DNA of 64,000 nt, taken from the NCBI RefSeq assembly GCF_963675165.1, contig NC_087392.1, positions 2,991,001 to 3,055,000 of the forward strand, given 5' to 3'. The notes beneath the pieces were generated by a model that searched no databases, was not told the DNA's origin, and worked only from the letters and a program-made list of their open reading frames with translations. Positions 32,827-43,161 of the stretch are shown piece after piece; position 1 is the stretch's first letter, and each line of letters opens with the position of its first letter. The stretch comes from Halichondria panicea (Eukaryota; Porifera; Demospongiae; Suberitida; Halichondriidae). The translations under genes were made by a program, and so were the position numbers.

Positions 32827-35800
32827 TTAAGAGGCCAAACCACCTGGTTGGTATACTCGAAATAATCGCTCTGGGGGTTGGACGTTCTTCCTGAGCGGAT
32901 ATCGGCCATGGTGTCGTGTCCGGGTCGGCTGCCCGGACTCAGCTTGATTAGAGGCATCGCCCTCGACCTCGGGAGTAACGGTATCCTCGTTGTGTCCGAA
33001 TTGCACTTCATTCGACTCGGTGGTCTCTTCAAACAGCCCCTCTAGGTCAGGTGGTGGGCGATCCTCAGTTACAACGGTTGAAGGTTTCGGATCGTTGAGG
33101 AACTGCTGCACCCACTCAGGTACACTGCCTTGGCTCTTACGCTGCTTATACAAGTAGGAACCAGCTGGAAATCCCATTGGACTTGGTTTCACCCGCGATT
33201 GGTGCACTCGAATTTCTCCTTCCTCAGGGAAATATACTTTGACCACACACACATCTGGCCCTTGCACAGATACAACACGATAGGGACCATGCCACGGCCT
33301 TGACAATTTCCTCATCCTTCCAGACTCCTCTTGAGGGAAGCGAATAAACACCCAATTTCCAAGTTTGTACTGGTATGGGGTAGCATGTAAATCGTGGTAT
33401 TTCTTATACTTTTGCTGAGCTGTCTTGATGGACTCGGCGGCCAACCGACGAGCAGAGGAAAGCGAGTAGACTAGTTCCTCTCGATAGTCATCGACGTCCG
33501 TCAACGTGAGTGGGGATGGAGGAAGCAGTGCAGCCTCAGTTGGCGAGCGTAGATCCACCCCGTACAGAAGGAAGGAGGGCTTCTCGCCTGTGGACTCGTG
33601 GGGGACATTCCTGTACGCCCACACAACACCGGAGAGGTACCTATCCCACTGGTCACCACACTCCGCAGCTCGTTTCCTCAGAGCAGTCTTCAGCGTTCGA
33701 TTGAATCGCTCTACCAATCCATCGCAGGCCGGGTGGTAGGAGGTGGTGTTGAGCTTCTTAACTCCTAGGAGCGCACACACATCGGTCATCAGGTGTGAGA
33801 GGAGATTGGTACCTCGGTCAGAAAGTAGGCTCTCAGGCACGCCCGCGATAGGAATCACCTCTTCAACCAACAATCTCACAAGTCTGATAGCCTTCTGGTC
33901 AGGCATAGCAAACACAAAGGGCCACTTTGTCAAGAAATCTTGAAACACCGCTACATAACGGTTGCCATTCTTTGTCTTTGGTAGCTCCATGATGTCCAAT
34001 CCCATAATCTGAAATGCTCGTTGAACCGGGATCGGTGTGAGTAGGGGCTGATGTATGCGTCCCGAGGCATTAACAGCAGTACACTGGAGACAAGAACCAC
34101 AGCGTTCAGTAATCTCCCCGTGCATTCCTTGCCACCACCAATGTCGTGCGATGGCCTTCACCAGCTTGGGTGCTGAAAAGTGACCAGACATGGCACTGCT
34201 ATGGTAGCCTTGAATCAGTGTTTTCCTCAAGCTCTTAGGGACCACTCGTCTCGCTTTTCCGTCACCTTTGGGGCCTAGGAAGCACAATACTCCATCCACT
34301 ACATCGAATAGAGTGGCCTGGGCTGCCACTTTCTTGGCTAACGCAGCATCTTCAGGTAGTTTTCCTAGCAACAGAAAATCAAACATTGTCTGACACTCAG
34401 AGTCTTCAGCTTGCTCGTTACTCAAATCACAATCGATGGTCGTTTGATTGGGGTCAGGATCGATCTGTAAAAGGTCTTCACACTCCAGGCTGTCAATAGT
34501 CGCTATCTGGACATCCGTGACTAACTCGACTTCAGATGTCGGCTGGGTAACTGGGGCCCGGGACAAAGCGTCAGCATTGGCATTATCTCGCCCAGCTCGG
34601 TACACTATCTCCAGATTCTTGATGCCACTGCAGTAGACTTGGCTCCACCACCTTGCATGCTTCCCATTAGCCTGAGGATTACTCAGAACGGCTTTCACAG
34701 CTGAATGGTCTGTGTAAACTACAACGTCATGTCCATAGAGGTATGCATGGTAGTGCTTGACTGCCCATACCACCGCGAGTGTCTCTAACTCTGTCACTGA
34801 GTATCTCTGTTCTTGAGGGGATAGGGCTCTGCTTGCATAGGCCACAGGGTGAACCTTTCCATCCTCCTGCCCCCTCTGAGACAGTACAGCTCCAAGTCCT
34901 TTAATACTGGCGTCAGTTTCCAGGGTGAAAGGGAGAGAGAAATCAGGGAAAGCCAACACCGGCGACATGAGCATTCTCGACTTGAGGGAATCAAAGGATG
35001 TCTGACAATCCGCTGTCCAATCATACCGGCAGTTGGCCTTAGTCAATGCATGTAGAGGTTGTGCAATATCAGCAAACCCTTTCACGAACCGTCGGTAGTA
35101 CGAGGCAAGTCCGAGAAACTGCCTCACTTCCTTCACACTAGTGGGTCTTGGGAACTGCTGTACGGCTCTAACCTTTTCCGGGTTTGGACAAATACCCATT
35201 GGTGTGAGAACGTGCCCCAAATACTCAACTGTTTGACGGATGAATTTGCACTTCGATGGTTTGAGTCTCAAGCCAGCTGAAGCCACTCGATCGATAACCG
35301 CTTCCAGGTGCTGTAGGTGATCGTTGAAGCTCTGGGAGAAGATCAATATATCATCGATGTATACAGAGGCAAACGGAACACCCTCCTCAGGGTTCAAACC
35401 AGCTAGCACCTGCTGCATTAGTCGCTGGAACACTGCAGGAGCATTGCGTAGGCCAAAAGGCATAACATTGAATTGATAGAGGCCTTGGTGAGTAATGAAA
35501 GCAGTCTTCTCCTTCGAGTCTGGATGAACTTGAACTTGCCAGAAGCCTGAGGCAAGGTCGAGAGTACTGAAATATTTAGCTTTGTTCAGCTGGTCTAACA
35601 GGTCATCTATGCGAGGCAACGGAAACGTATCTGCTTTTGTGAGTGAGTTAAGTTGCCTGTAATCAATGCAGAAGCGTAAGGTACCATCTTTCTTCCGGAC
35701 TAGGACCACTGGGCTTGCCCATGGGCTAGCAGATGGAGAAATTACCCCGTTTTCTTGCATCTCTCTCAACTGACGGGCCACTTCTCCTCTCACCGCAAAT

Positions 35801-38697
35801 GGAGTGCGTCTCACTGGCTGTCTCTTTGGCGTGGTCTCGTTCGTGAAGATCTCCATCTGGATCAAGTCAGTCTCGCCTCGCTCGTCCTTGTCTAGGGCGA
35901 ACACAGAATGGTTGGCCATGAGGAGTGAATACAGTTTGTCTTTGTCTTGCCATCTCAGACCTTGTCCTTCGTCGACCAGGATACTAGCAAGATACTTCCT
36001 CCGCTCTTCGTCACTAGTGATCATCCGGATCACCACATCATCGTCACTCTTGGGAGGTTCCTTCTGTGGCTCTGATTCTTCTTCCATGACTTGGTGAGCT
36101 TCGCTAGCCAAGCCAACTTGAGTGTCCTTCTCAATACGCTGGGTAAACCCCGTATGGTTCTCTAGCATAACACGGAACACTTCATTTAGACCAACCGTAT
36201 CAAACAGGGAATCTGCCAACTGTATAGGCTGTGGACTGTCCAAATCCAAATCCTCGACTACGAACGGTCCTTGGAGGCCTTCTTCGCCTTCTAGCTCTAC
36301 TCTAGCTGGGACACAACGAAGGGGTGGAACACTCAACGATTCCACTAGCTTCACACGAACTACGGGCACACGGACCGGTGGTTTCTCCTTTGCTGTGCCT
36401 CGCTTCTTGTTCTCAACGAAGGGGTGGTAGGACACTATGCCTAGTTGACAGCAAACTCCTTCGGACAACAGCAACTGATCACTTGAGTCCATCTTTAGGT
36501 AGACCGGAGTAGCAAGAGCCTTGTCTTCGAAAACGATGTCTAACTCGAGCTTCCCATCAAGCTTAATGGGCTTGTGATCATACGTGAACGCTGCCTTGTC
36601 TACTGATTTAAGAGATCTCTTCTTCATTCGGGTCGCTGCAGCCACTGTCTTAAATAGTTCTGCGCCCATGATAGATATATCTGCTCCTGTGTCGACTACA
36701 CCATACGCTGGGATACCCTGCACTTCAACTAATGCACGACGAGGGTGGCTCCCCTCATAAGGAACACGTATCAACTTCACATCTGAGTCACTATCAGAAT
36801 CACTGGACGTATATAGATATGCCATAGGATCATTTCTGTCCCCAAGTGGCTTGGTCTGGATAGCCTTCAGCCTATTGCCATTGCTGTAGCTTTTGCTAGA
36901 ACTCTCCTTGCTCGGTGCCTTGCAGTCTCTAACAAAATGATCAGGACTGCCACAATTATGGCAGGTCAAGGTCCTTGGTTTCATTGGTTTCATCGGGCGC
37001 CTACGGTCATCAGAGAACTTGTCACTATGGCTATAGCTATGGCTATGGCTCAAACTAGGGCTCGCCCCTTTGTCTGGGAATCTCTTCTTGGGGTTGGAGT
37101 CTGAGGTGTTCCCTTTGAGGGCGTACACCTGCCTGCGTTTGATGTCAGCAAGTCGTTTCTCCTCTTGTTTGGCAGCAATACACAACTCCTTGTACCGCTG
37201 ACAACCAGACACAGAAGGGCTCCTAACAAGATTTAACAACAGACCTTCCTGTAGCTGGCTGTATAGCATTGTCTCGCGCGTCTCAGACTTCAGGTCATCT
37301 CGGCCATAGGCTAACTGGAATTGTCTCTCCAGTCTCCTTAGGTAGTCTGCTACTGTTTCTGTCTCCTTCTGGATTGCATGTCTAAAATCCTGGGCAGCCA
37401 TCACTCTTCCACCTGGGTCCATTCTCCTTGACAGTTCACTGGTGGCTGACTGGTAGCTGGACTTATCGTCTGGGCTAATCAGGTTCCACTCTTGAAGGGC
37501 CTTTCCCCTCAGATGTCCAGCTAGCTGCATGAGCTGCTCTTCACTGGACCACCTGTTCCACGTAGCTGCTCTCTCTAGAGTCGGCAACCAGTCCTCGAAC
37601 CTAGTTTCCTCGTTCTCACCGGTGAACGGGTCTACTGGTGGTGCCCTACCAGACCTACGTCTGTCGTCAACATTACGGGTTAATGTGCGACTTATTTCTG
37701 TATCGACCATTACCGGATACTCGTCTGGAGCCCTTATAGTGGGCGTGGCAGGGAATCTAACTCTCCCATCAGGCACTGGTGTGATACTGGTGTCTAGATC
37801 AAGTCTCGAAATTGGTACAGTCGGGATCGATGCTGGATTGGGGGCCCCCGGAGTTGTAATCGTCCGTTCATCAAGTGTGCGGCTCGTAAGTGCATTCAGC
37901 CTTCGCGTTAACGGCATACATTCAAACTCGCGAACCCGGGTTCTCAACAATTCAATTTCCCGATCTTTACTATCACATTCATTCACACATCTACCACACT
38001 CTTCATCTAGCATGGTCAATTGTTCACAATTTAATTTCCACATATTTTTCACTCTTTCCCTTTCATGTTTCACACAATCATTAAGACCTCTTACCTCCTC
38101 TCTCAAGGCCGCACTAGTGGCCTGCTCACCCTTGAGAGATGACTGCACAGCCAACTTTGCTTCTTGTTCCTGTCGCAGCTCGGCCTCCAGGTCCCTCACG
38201 GTAGCTTCTAGATAGTTCGTCCGCCGCTCCGCCTCATATAGGGCCTGCTTCAGTCCAGAGTCCGGGTTGGTCTCCTGTATCGTGGTCACATCAGAGTCTT
38301 GTTCCACCCATCGTTCTGAGTCGGACAACGAAAGTTCTTCTTTCTCTTTCACTTCCTGGGGCTCTTGTTCATTGGGCTCTGCCGGTATCTCTAGGAAATA
38401 TCCTTCAGCATCACTCAACTTGATCATCCGGACATTAGTCTCTTCCTCAGTAGCAAACAGCCACGCTTGCACCTTCATGGGTTCTCTGCCCCTATCCGAC
38501 AGCTTTCCGTCTATCATCTGTCTCAGGTCCTCCTGTGTGGTGTCAGCCGGCAGTCCTAAACCCTTTGCGATAGCCTTCAACAATCGCAACGTGAGTCTCT
38601 TAGAGTTCAGGGGTAGTGCGCGTGGCCTAAGCCACGCATGCGCACTCTCTCCATCAGCAGCACATGGCTCCTCCTTGACCTCGGTCTGTCCAGCCAT
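32827..38697 (-). CDS. Gag-Pol polyprotein of Ty3/gypsy retrotransposon
   Basis: A single uninterrupted 1956-codon frame with Gag and Pol fused and no frameshift or stop between them. The N-terminal part has a predicted coiled coil near 155-260 and a Gag-like region near 355-530. A CCHC zinc knuckle lies near 579 (CHNCGSPDHFVRDC). The aspartic protease has DTGAD near 669. Reverse transcriptase spans about 985-1160, with YIDD near 1113. RNase H begins near 1255 (TDAS). The integrase has an HHCC finger near 1500-1540 and a catalytic triad near 1568, 1627 and 1663. A basic, proline-rich tail follows the GPYRVVS segment. The domain order protease-RT-RNase H-integrase identifies Ty3/gypsy (Metaviridae type). 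No envelope ORF is present. Plus-strand ORFs here are shadows. Confidence 0.95.
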   Translation of the reverse strand: MAGQTEVKEEPCAADGESAHAWLRPRALPLNSKRLTLRLLKAIAKGLGLPADTTQEDLRQMIDGKLSDRGREPMKVQAWLFATEEETNVRMIKLSDAEGYFLEIPAEPNEQEPQEVKEKEELSLSDSERWVEQDSDVTTIQETNPDSGLKQALYEAERRTNYLEATVRDLEAELRQEQEAKLAVQSSLKGEQATSAALREEVRGLNDCVKHERERVKNMWKLNCEQLTMLDEECGRCVNECDSKDREIELLRTRVREFECMPLTRRLNALTSRTLDERTITTPGAPNPASIPTVPISRLDLDTSITPVPDGRVRFPATPTIRAPDEYPVMVDTEISRTLTRNVDDRRRSGRAPPVDPFTGENEETRFEDWLPTLERAATWNRWSSEEQLMQLAGHLRGKALQEWNLISPDDKSSYQSATSELSRRMDPGGRVMAAQDFRHAIQKETETVADYLRRLERQFQLAYGRDDLKSETRETMLYSQLQEGLLLNLVRSPSVSGCQRYKELCIAAKQEEKRLADIKRRQVYALKGNTSDSNPKKRFPDKGASPSLSHSHSYSHSDKFSDDRRRPMKPMKPRTLTCHNCGSPDHFVRDCKAPSKESSSKSYSNGNRLKAIQTKPLGDRNDPMAYLYTSSDSDSDSDVKLIRVPYEGSHPRRALVEVQGIPAYGVVDTGADISIMGAELFKTVAAATRMKKRSLKSVDKAAFTYDHKPIKLDGKLELDIVFEDKALATPVYLKMDSSDQLLLSEGVCCQLGIVSYHPFVENKKRGTAKEKPPVRVPVVRVKLVESLSVPPLRCVPARVELEGEEGLQGPFVVEDLDLDSPQPIQLADSLFDTVGLNEVFRVMLENHTGFTQRIEKDTQVGLASEAHQVMEEESEPQKEPPKSDDDVVIRMITSDEERRKYLASILVDEGQGLRWQDKDKLYSLLMANHSVFALDKDERGETDLIQMEIFTNETTPKRQPVRRTPFAVRGEVARQLREMQENGVISPSASPWASPVVLVRKKDGTLRFCIDYRQLNSLTKADTFPLPRIDDLLDQLNKAKYFSTLDLASGFWQVQVHPDSKEKTAFITHQGLYQFNVMPFGLRNAPAVFQRLMQQVLAGLNPEEGVPFASVYIDDILIFSQSFNDHLQHLEAVIDRVASAGLRLKPSKCKFIRQTVEYLGHVLTPMGICPNPEKVRAVQQFPRPTSVKEVRQFLGLASYYRRFVKGFADIAQPLHALTKANCRYDWTADCQTSFDSLKSRMLMSPVLAFPDFSLPFTLETDASIKGLGAVLSQRGQEDGKVHPVAYASRALSPQEQRYSVTELETLAVVWAVKHYHAYLYGHDVVVYTDHSAVKAVLSNPQANGKHARWWSQVYCSGIKNLEIVYRAGRDNANADALSRAPVTQPTSEVELVTDVQIATIDSLECEDLLQIDPDPNQTTIDCDLSNEQAEDSECQTMFDFLLLGKLPEDAALAKKVAAQATLFDVVDGVLCFLGPKGDGKARRVVPKSLRKTLIQGYHSSAMSGHFSAPKLVKAIARHWWWQGMHGEITERCGSCLQCTAVNASGRIHQPLLTPIPVQRAFQIMGLDIMELPKTKNGNRYVAVFQDFLTKWPFVFAMPDQKAIRLVRLLVEEVIPIAGVPESLLSDRGTNLLSHLMTDVCALLGVKKLNTTSYHPACDGLVERFNRTLKTALRKRAAECGDQWDRYLSGVVWAYRNVPHESTGEKPSFLLYGVDLRSPTEAALLPPSPLTLTDVDDYREELVYSLSSARRLAAESIKTAQQKYKKYHDLHATPYQYKLGNWVFIRFPQEESGRMRKLSRPWHGPYRVVSVQGPDVCVVKVYFPEEGEIRVHQSRVKPSPMGFPAGSYLYKQRKSQGSVPEWVQQFLNDPKPSTVVTEDRPPPDLEGLFEETTESNEVQFGHNEDTVTPEVEGDASNQAESGQPTRTRHHGRYPLRKNVQPPERLFRVYQPGGLAS

Positions 38698-38770
38698 GGC
38701 AGCTCCTCTCCGTCTTCACGACGTATAGAATCTCTCTTAAAAGAAAGTCAGTCTCGGCAGGACCTCCAAA

Positions 38771-38986
38771 TGTAACTTCGCTAGCTAGACCCCAGGCCTA
38801 CAAGCTTACTATAGTACCCCAGAGAAGCTCCCACTGAACTCAACACTTCAATAGAATATAGATAACACGAGACTGCCCTAAGGCATCACATGATACAGTC
38901 ATGACGTGGCAGCCCTAAGGCTCACGCCTTACAATTATAGGATTAATAACAGTAACAATAAGTAGTGTCATAGTCACATAGTTACA
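38771..38986 (-). repeat. 5' LTR of the gypsy element
   Basis: 216 bases, identical by eye to the 3' LTR. It abuts the CACG target duplication at 38987-38990. Confidence 0.95.
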
Positions 38987-38994
38987 CACGTGAA

Positions 38995-39815
38995 CGATCT
39001 TTGACAATCGATCTGATAATCGATTTTTGAAATTCGATTTTTGATAATCGATTTTTGATAATCGATTATTGAAATTCGATTTTTGATAATCGATTTTTGA
39101 TAATCGATTATTGAAATTCGATTTTTGATAATCGATTTTAGAACTGCTCTGGGGGGGCCCCTGTCTAAAGCTGTATCACGTGAGACTATCCTTAGAGCAT
39201 TGAAGAAGCCACTATTCATGACTTCTATTCTATCTGGAATCACTAAACTCTTTCTCAGCTCTCTAAGCACACACAAGATGGCCAAATAAAACAGTGCTGG
39301 CGAGAAACCATACAAAAATGGGTGCACGAAGGAACTAAATAAGTTCTAAAATTAATGATTTTTACTGTGACTTATGGCCCTTCTTTTTAATGGTTCCAAA
39401 AAACAATAATGTTTCGCTTTTGCGTTATAGTCTATCATGTGAGATAGCTAACCAAGCCAAGCTTTGATTCCAGGCCGCGAAAAGGAGTTTGTGCATGTTC
39501 TGAGTTTCAAGGGCGGCCTAACTGTAACCATTTTAATGTATTGCGATTTTTGTAATCGATTTTCAAAAATCGATTATCAAAAATCGAATTTCAATAATCG
39601 ATTATCAAAAATCGATTATCAAAAATCGATTATCAAAAATCGATTATCAAAAATCGAATTTCAATAATCAATTATCAAAAATCGATTATCAAAAATCGAT
39701 TATCAGATCGATTGTCAAAGATCGTTTACGCGTAAATTGAAAATCAACTGTAAAAAATCGATTATTAAAAATCGATCTTCAAAAATCGATTTTATATTGG
39801 ATGCACACGCCTATC
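38995..39815. repeat. ATCGATTTTT satellite-like core of the palindrome
   Basis: Two arrays of short units such as AAAATCGATTATC and TTTTTGATAATCG lie at about 39000-39140 and, in the opposite orientation, 39545-39800. The 39150-39540 spacer is not repetitive. The arrays are reverse complements of each other and form the inner part of the large palindrome's arms. Shared motif: ATCGAT, itself palindromic. Confidence 0.75.
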
Positions 39816-40008
39816 AGATTCTGCCTGAATTTTGTCGCAAACGGCGTTCCATACATCCCAGCCCAAACCTCTGTTTACGGAGGCGTTTCATATCCATGTA
39901 ATTTATAGTATCTATGCACACACTGGACCTCTGAAGGGCAAATATCGTTACTGGGTGGGCTTGACAATTGATTTTTGCGCTACCTTTTTCAGTTGCTCCA
40001 TGAACGTC

Positions 40009-42603
40009 TCTTTTGCGTAGAGGTAGATATTATTATTATTATTATTATGTGAACTTTACAGCTATGCACAAAAGAAATTAAGTGAAAATTATTGGGTGAG
40101 AGGAAATAGCTGACAGACTTACTCCAACATTGGAGCAGCTGATGTATATTATAATAATCTATAGAGTGATAAGTATAGTTAACAGAGGATCCTATATATG
40201 ACATTTAGAGCATGGGCAAACCATATGAAATGAACATAAGTTATTTGTGTCAAAGTTTTCTAGAAAATCTGACGCTAAAAAGTCCGAAGTCTTTTTCTTG
40301 ATTGTTCCTAGAGATGAATCTAGATTTATTAAATTCGACGGCAATTTATTCCATACTTTTGCAATTCTAATGAAGTAGAAGTGTCTTGAATAGTTATTTC
40401 TAGCAAATTTAATTTGAAGGGAATGGCCTGAGCAGCCTGCCCTGGTTTTGGATGAAGTGAAAGATACTAGTTCTCTTATATCGTCCGACTGCTGCTGCAT
40501 ACATTTCACAATAAACATGATATCTTGCAGTTCAAACCATCTCATGAGGGGCAATAACTTTAATTTGCAGAGTCTTGCTTTGTAGTCTGATACATAATCA
40601 TTAAGGATATATTTTGTGGCTCTGCGTTGCACTTTTTCTAGTGACTTGATATCCTTTATTAATTTAGGTCTCCACAACTGCGAGCAATATGTTAAGTGAG
40701 TTCTGACAAGAGACAGATATAATTGTTTCTTTAAATTAGTTGAATAGTTTGTTGGAATGATCCTTCTAATAAGATTGAGTGACATGTAAGCCTTTCCACA
40801 TATTTTACTATGCTGTTGAGACCATGAGAGATCTTGCGTAACTGTTATCCCTAAATCACGATAAGAATTGACTTGTTCTATGGTGTTATCCTGAACAGAG
40901 TAATGACTAGTTTCTTCAGTTTGCTTCAACGATAGTCTAATAGTTTTGCATTTGGACACATTGAGTCCGATATTCCACTTTTCACACCATAAACTCAAAG
41001 CATTCAAATCATCTTGCATAAGAATTTCGTCCCTTGTATCTCTAAAGGATTTCAACAGTTTCGTATCATCAGCAAACAAGAAACACTTAGAATTCTGGAT
41101 ACAGTCAGGTAAGTCGTTGATGTATACTAGGAATAGTATAGGACCTAAGATACTGCCTTGTGGTACTCCAGACTTTACAGGTAACATAGTTGAGCTTTTA
41201 TTTTCCATTGTTACATAATGAACTCTCTGTGACAAATATTCCTTGAACCAAAGCCATAATGGGCCTGTTATTCCTAATTTCCAAAGCTTGAAAAGTAACT
41301 CATTATGACCAACGGAGTCAAAAGCTTTTTTAAAATCTAAATAAACAGCATCAACAGCACAGCTATTTTCAATTTCTTCTTGGATAAAAGCATAGGAACA
41401 CAACAATTGAGATAAGCAAGATCTATTCTTCAAGAATCCATGTTGGCATTTAGAGATTTTGCCTTTAATGAAATCTATAATTTTATCATAGACCAGCCTC
41501 TCAAGCACCTTTCCTACAATACACAACAAAGATATTGGTCTGAAATTTTCAACAGAACAAGGATTTTTCCTCTTAGGAATGGGACAAATTTTGTGTACCT
41601 TCCATTCGTCTGGTAGAATAGCTGAATTTAGAGAGGTACGAAATATATTGTAAAGAGGGGTAGACAATGGACTGGCACATAACTTCAAGATTAATGGGTG
41701 AATCTGATCACAACCCATAGCCTTATTTGGGTTCAAGGCAATGAGAGCTTGACGAACATCTTCTGCAGTAAATTCAATATTACTTAATTGTACTGAAGGT
41801 GGTGATAAGGACCAAATAGGTGGTAACTCAAAATCGCTTGTTGTGAAGGTAGAGTTAAAGAAATCGTTGAAAGCAGAGACTATGGAGGACATGTCAGAGA
41901 GTGGACAGCCCTTATACATGATGTATTGCATATTTGGTCTATTGTCGCTTAAGCTGCTAATATAGCTGTATAGCTTTTTCGGTTGCTTATTGAAGGTTTT
42001 AGTTAGACCTGTTATGAATGTGCTCTTGGCCTCCCATCATTTGAGAGGTTAAATTATTTTCCATTTCCACAAGCTTGTTGATTAGATAGGGTGTGCTTGA
42101 AGATCCAATACGTTTCCTTAAAGACTTGACTTTATTTAGGTTGTGTCTGATCTCAGAGGTAAACCATCTAGGAGATGTGACAGTAGGGATCCTTAACTTG
42201 GGAACAAATTGAAGGCAAGCATTGGTAATAATGTCTTTAGTGAGATTCCAGGAGTAACATGGTTGTAGAACTGATACATCCTCAAGTTGGTAATAGACAT
42301 CCTCCATAAAGCCTAATAAGCCTTCTTTGTCTACTTTGGAGTAGTTTAACACGTAATCACAATTATTTTTTTGATGAAGTTGGTTATTCCTCTTAGAAAG
42401 AAAAACAAATGTTATGAAAAAGTGATCTGAATGTAGCCTACGTTGAGAAGTATTCACTTCTAAATTGACTATTCTCTGGGGAACATTGGTTGCTATTATG
42501 TCCAAGATATTGCCATAGGATACTCCTCTTGCTTTTGATTTAGGTCCTCTCGACCAATACGAATAAACAACAGCTTCACAAAACTCAGTCGACCCATTGA
42601 GAC
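40009..42603. mobile_element. MITE right half split by a LINE
   Basis: The left flank TCTTTTGCGTAGAGGTAGAT and the right part CTTTTGATTTAGGTCCTCTC then CGACCAATACGAATAAACAA match continuous sequence of the MITE at 12407-12707. The intervening 40027-42527 is therefore the LINE insertion. The MITE's left half is missing. Confidence 0.65.
40027..42527 (-). pseudogene. 5'-truncated, frameshifted LINE (Jockey/CR1-like)
   Basis: Two minus-strand frames, 42505-41999 and 41931-40192, are parts of one ORF2 separated by a frameshift near 42010-42035. The first holds the end of an apurinic-type endonuclease (HSDHFFITF contains the conserved SDH). The second holds reverse transcriptase motifs GVPQGSILGPILFLVYINDL and FADDTKLL, plus the C-terminal YRDLGITV and LEKVQRRATKYI typical of the Jockey/CR1 group. 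The 3' end carries an (ATT)n tail at 40027-40047. The 5' part of the endonuclease and any ORF1 are missing. The copy is dead. Confidence 0.85.
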
Positions 42604-43161
42604 AATCCGACTAGAAAAACATTTGCAATGTGAAAAATTGCTAGGATTGGCCAGGGGAACCACAAAAAAGCGTGGGAACAAGAAATCAGACGAGAGCATA
42701 ACTCCAATCCGTTACAACGTCAATCACATGTATACTGGTAGTTTTCCCATGTTTTCCCAGCCAATATGCCACGCAATTTTTACTGGTAGAGTGATGACCA
42801 ATCCCTATATATATTTATTATACATCCATTTTAGAATGTGGGGCACATAATCATGATGATTTGTGATGAATTGATGTTCCTAATACATGCAGTGTTGAGC
42901 ACAGGTACACACAGTCCATCCATGCGTAGTAACATGCACGGACCGTACTGGTGACTGCATGGAATGATGTGGTGGATGGAAGCTGATAGGTGGATCTGGA
43001 ACACAGTCTATTATTTAATATACTATGTATTGTACATGTTCATGACGTTGTAACGGATTGGAGTTATGCTCTCGTCTGATTTCTTGTTCCCACGCTTTTT
43101 TGTGGTTCCCCTGGCCAATCCTAGCAATTTTTCACATTGCAAATGTTTTTCTAGTCGGATT
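42604..43161. mobile_element. Foldback element with arms of about 120 bases
   Basis: 42604-42726 and 43043-43161 are near-perfect reverse complements. The arm begins ATCCGACTAGAAAAACATTT and includes GGATTGGCCAGGGGAACCAC. About 315 bases of unique sequence lie between. It abuts the truncated MITE at 42603. No ORF in the loop. Confidence 0.75.

Larger units (their letters stand above)
32600..38986 (-). mobile_element. Complete Ty3/gypsy LTR retrotransposon (6387 bases)
   Basis: Two 216-base LTRs (32600-32815 and 38771-38986) read as identical, start TGTAAC and end GTTACA. They are flanked by a 4-base duplication CACG (32596-32599 and 38987-38990). Coding is on the minus strand, so the right LTR is the 5' LTR. 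A candidate primer-binding site TGGAGGTCCTGCCGAGA starts 2 bases inside it, and a purine tract AAGGAGGGAGTGA abuts the 3' LTR. Identical LTRs and an intact ORF indicate a very recent insertion. Confidence 0.95.
31293..39916. mobile_element. Palindromic element hosting a nested gypsy insertion
   Basis: The ends are inverted copies: the left reads CATAGATACTATAAATTACA and the right is its complement. Matches continue through GATATGAAACGCCTC and, further in, ACGCCGTTTGCGACAAAATT and AGGCGTGTGCATCCAATATA. It sits inside the membrane-protein pseudogene, whose coding pieces rejoin across it, flanked by CACACAC on both sides (about 7-8 base TSD, ambiguous because of the CA repeat). The left arm carries about 1.1 kb extra (31330-32497) and the gypsy element (32600-38986). 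The centre is ATCGATTTTT-rich satellite-like DNA. Confidence 0.75.
29915..40008 (+). pseudogene. Truncated, interrupted copy of the right-edge membrane protein
   Basis: From 29915 the sequence matches the intact gene from 63093 onward, so the first 547 or so codons are missing. The frame is broken by several small insertions and deletions. Recognisable parts include the Cys-rich GCAPGFSLAIGSSRC, a TM stretch GISFFVLFIVVGVAFVL, then DFDIETCFIDVLDTYGK near 30905 and FLFFCLPYTLLLFVVG near 31165. These show what the cut-off end of the intact gene should contain. At 31292 it is split by the palindromic element. It resumes at 39917 (GPLKGKYRYWVGL) and is lost at about 40008, where a MITE fragment begins. 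It lies directly downstream of GH116-A. Confidence 0.75.

Noticed and set aside
33506..38728. Plus-strand ORFs within the gypsy element (up to 228 codons)
   Set aside because: Antisense shadows of the Gag-Pol frame with no recognisable domains.
39000..39800. CRISPR-like array from the regular ATCGAT repeats
   Set aside because: Units are short, without unique spacers, in a eukaryotic transposon core.
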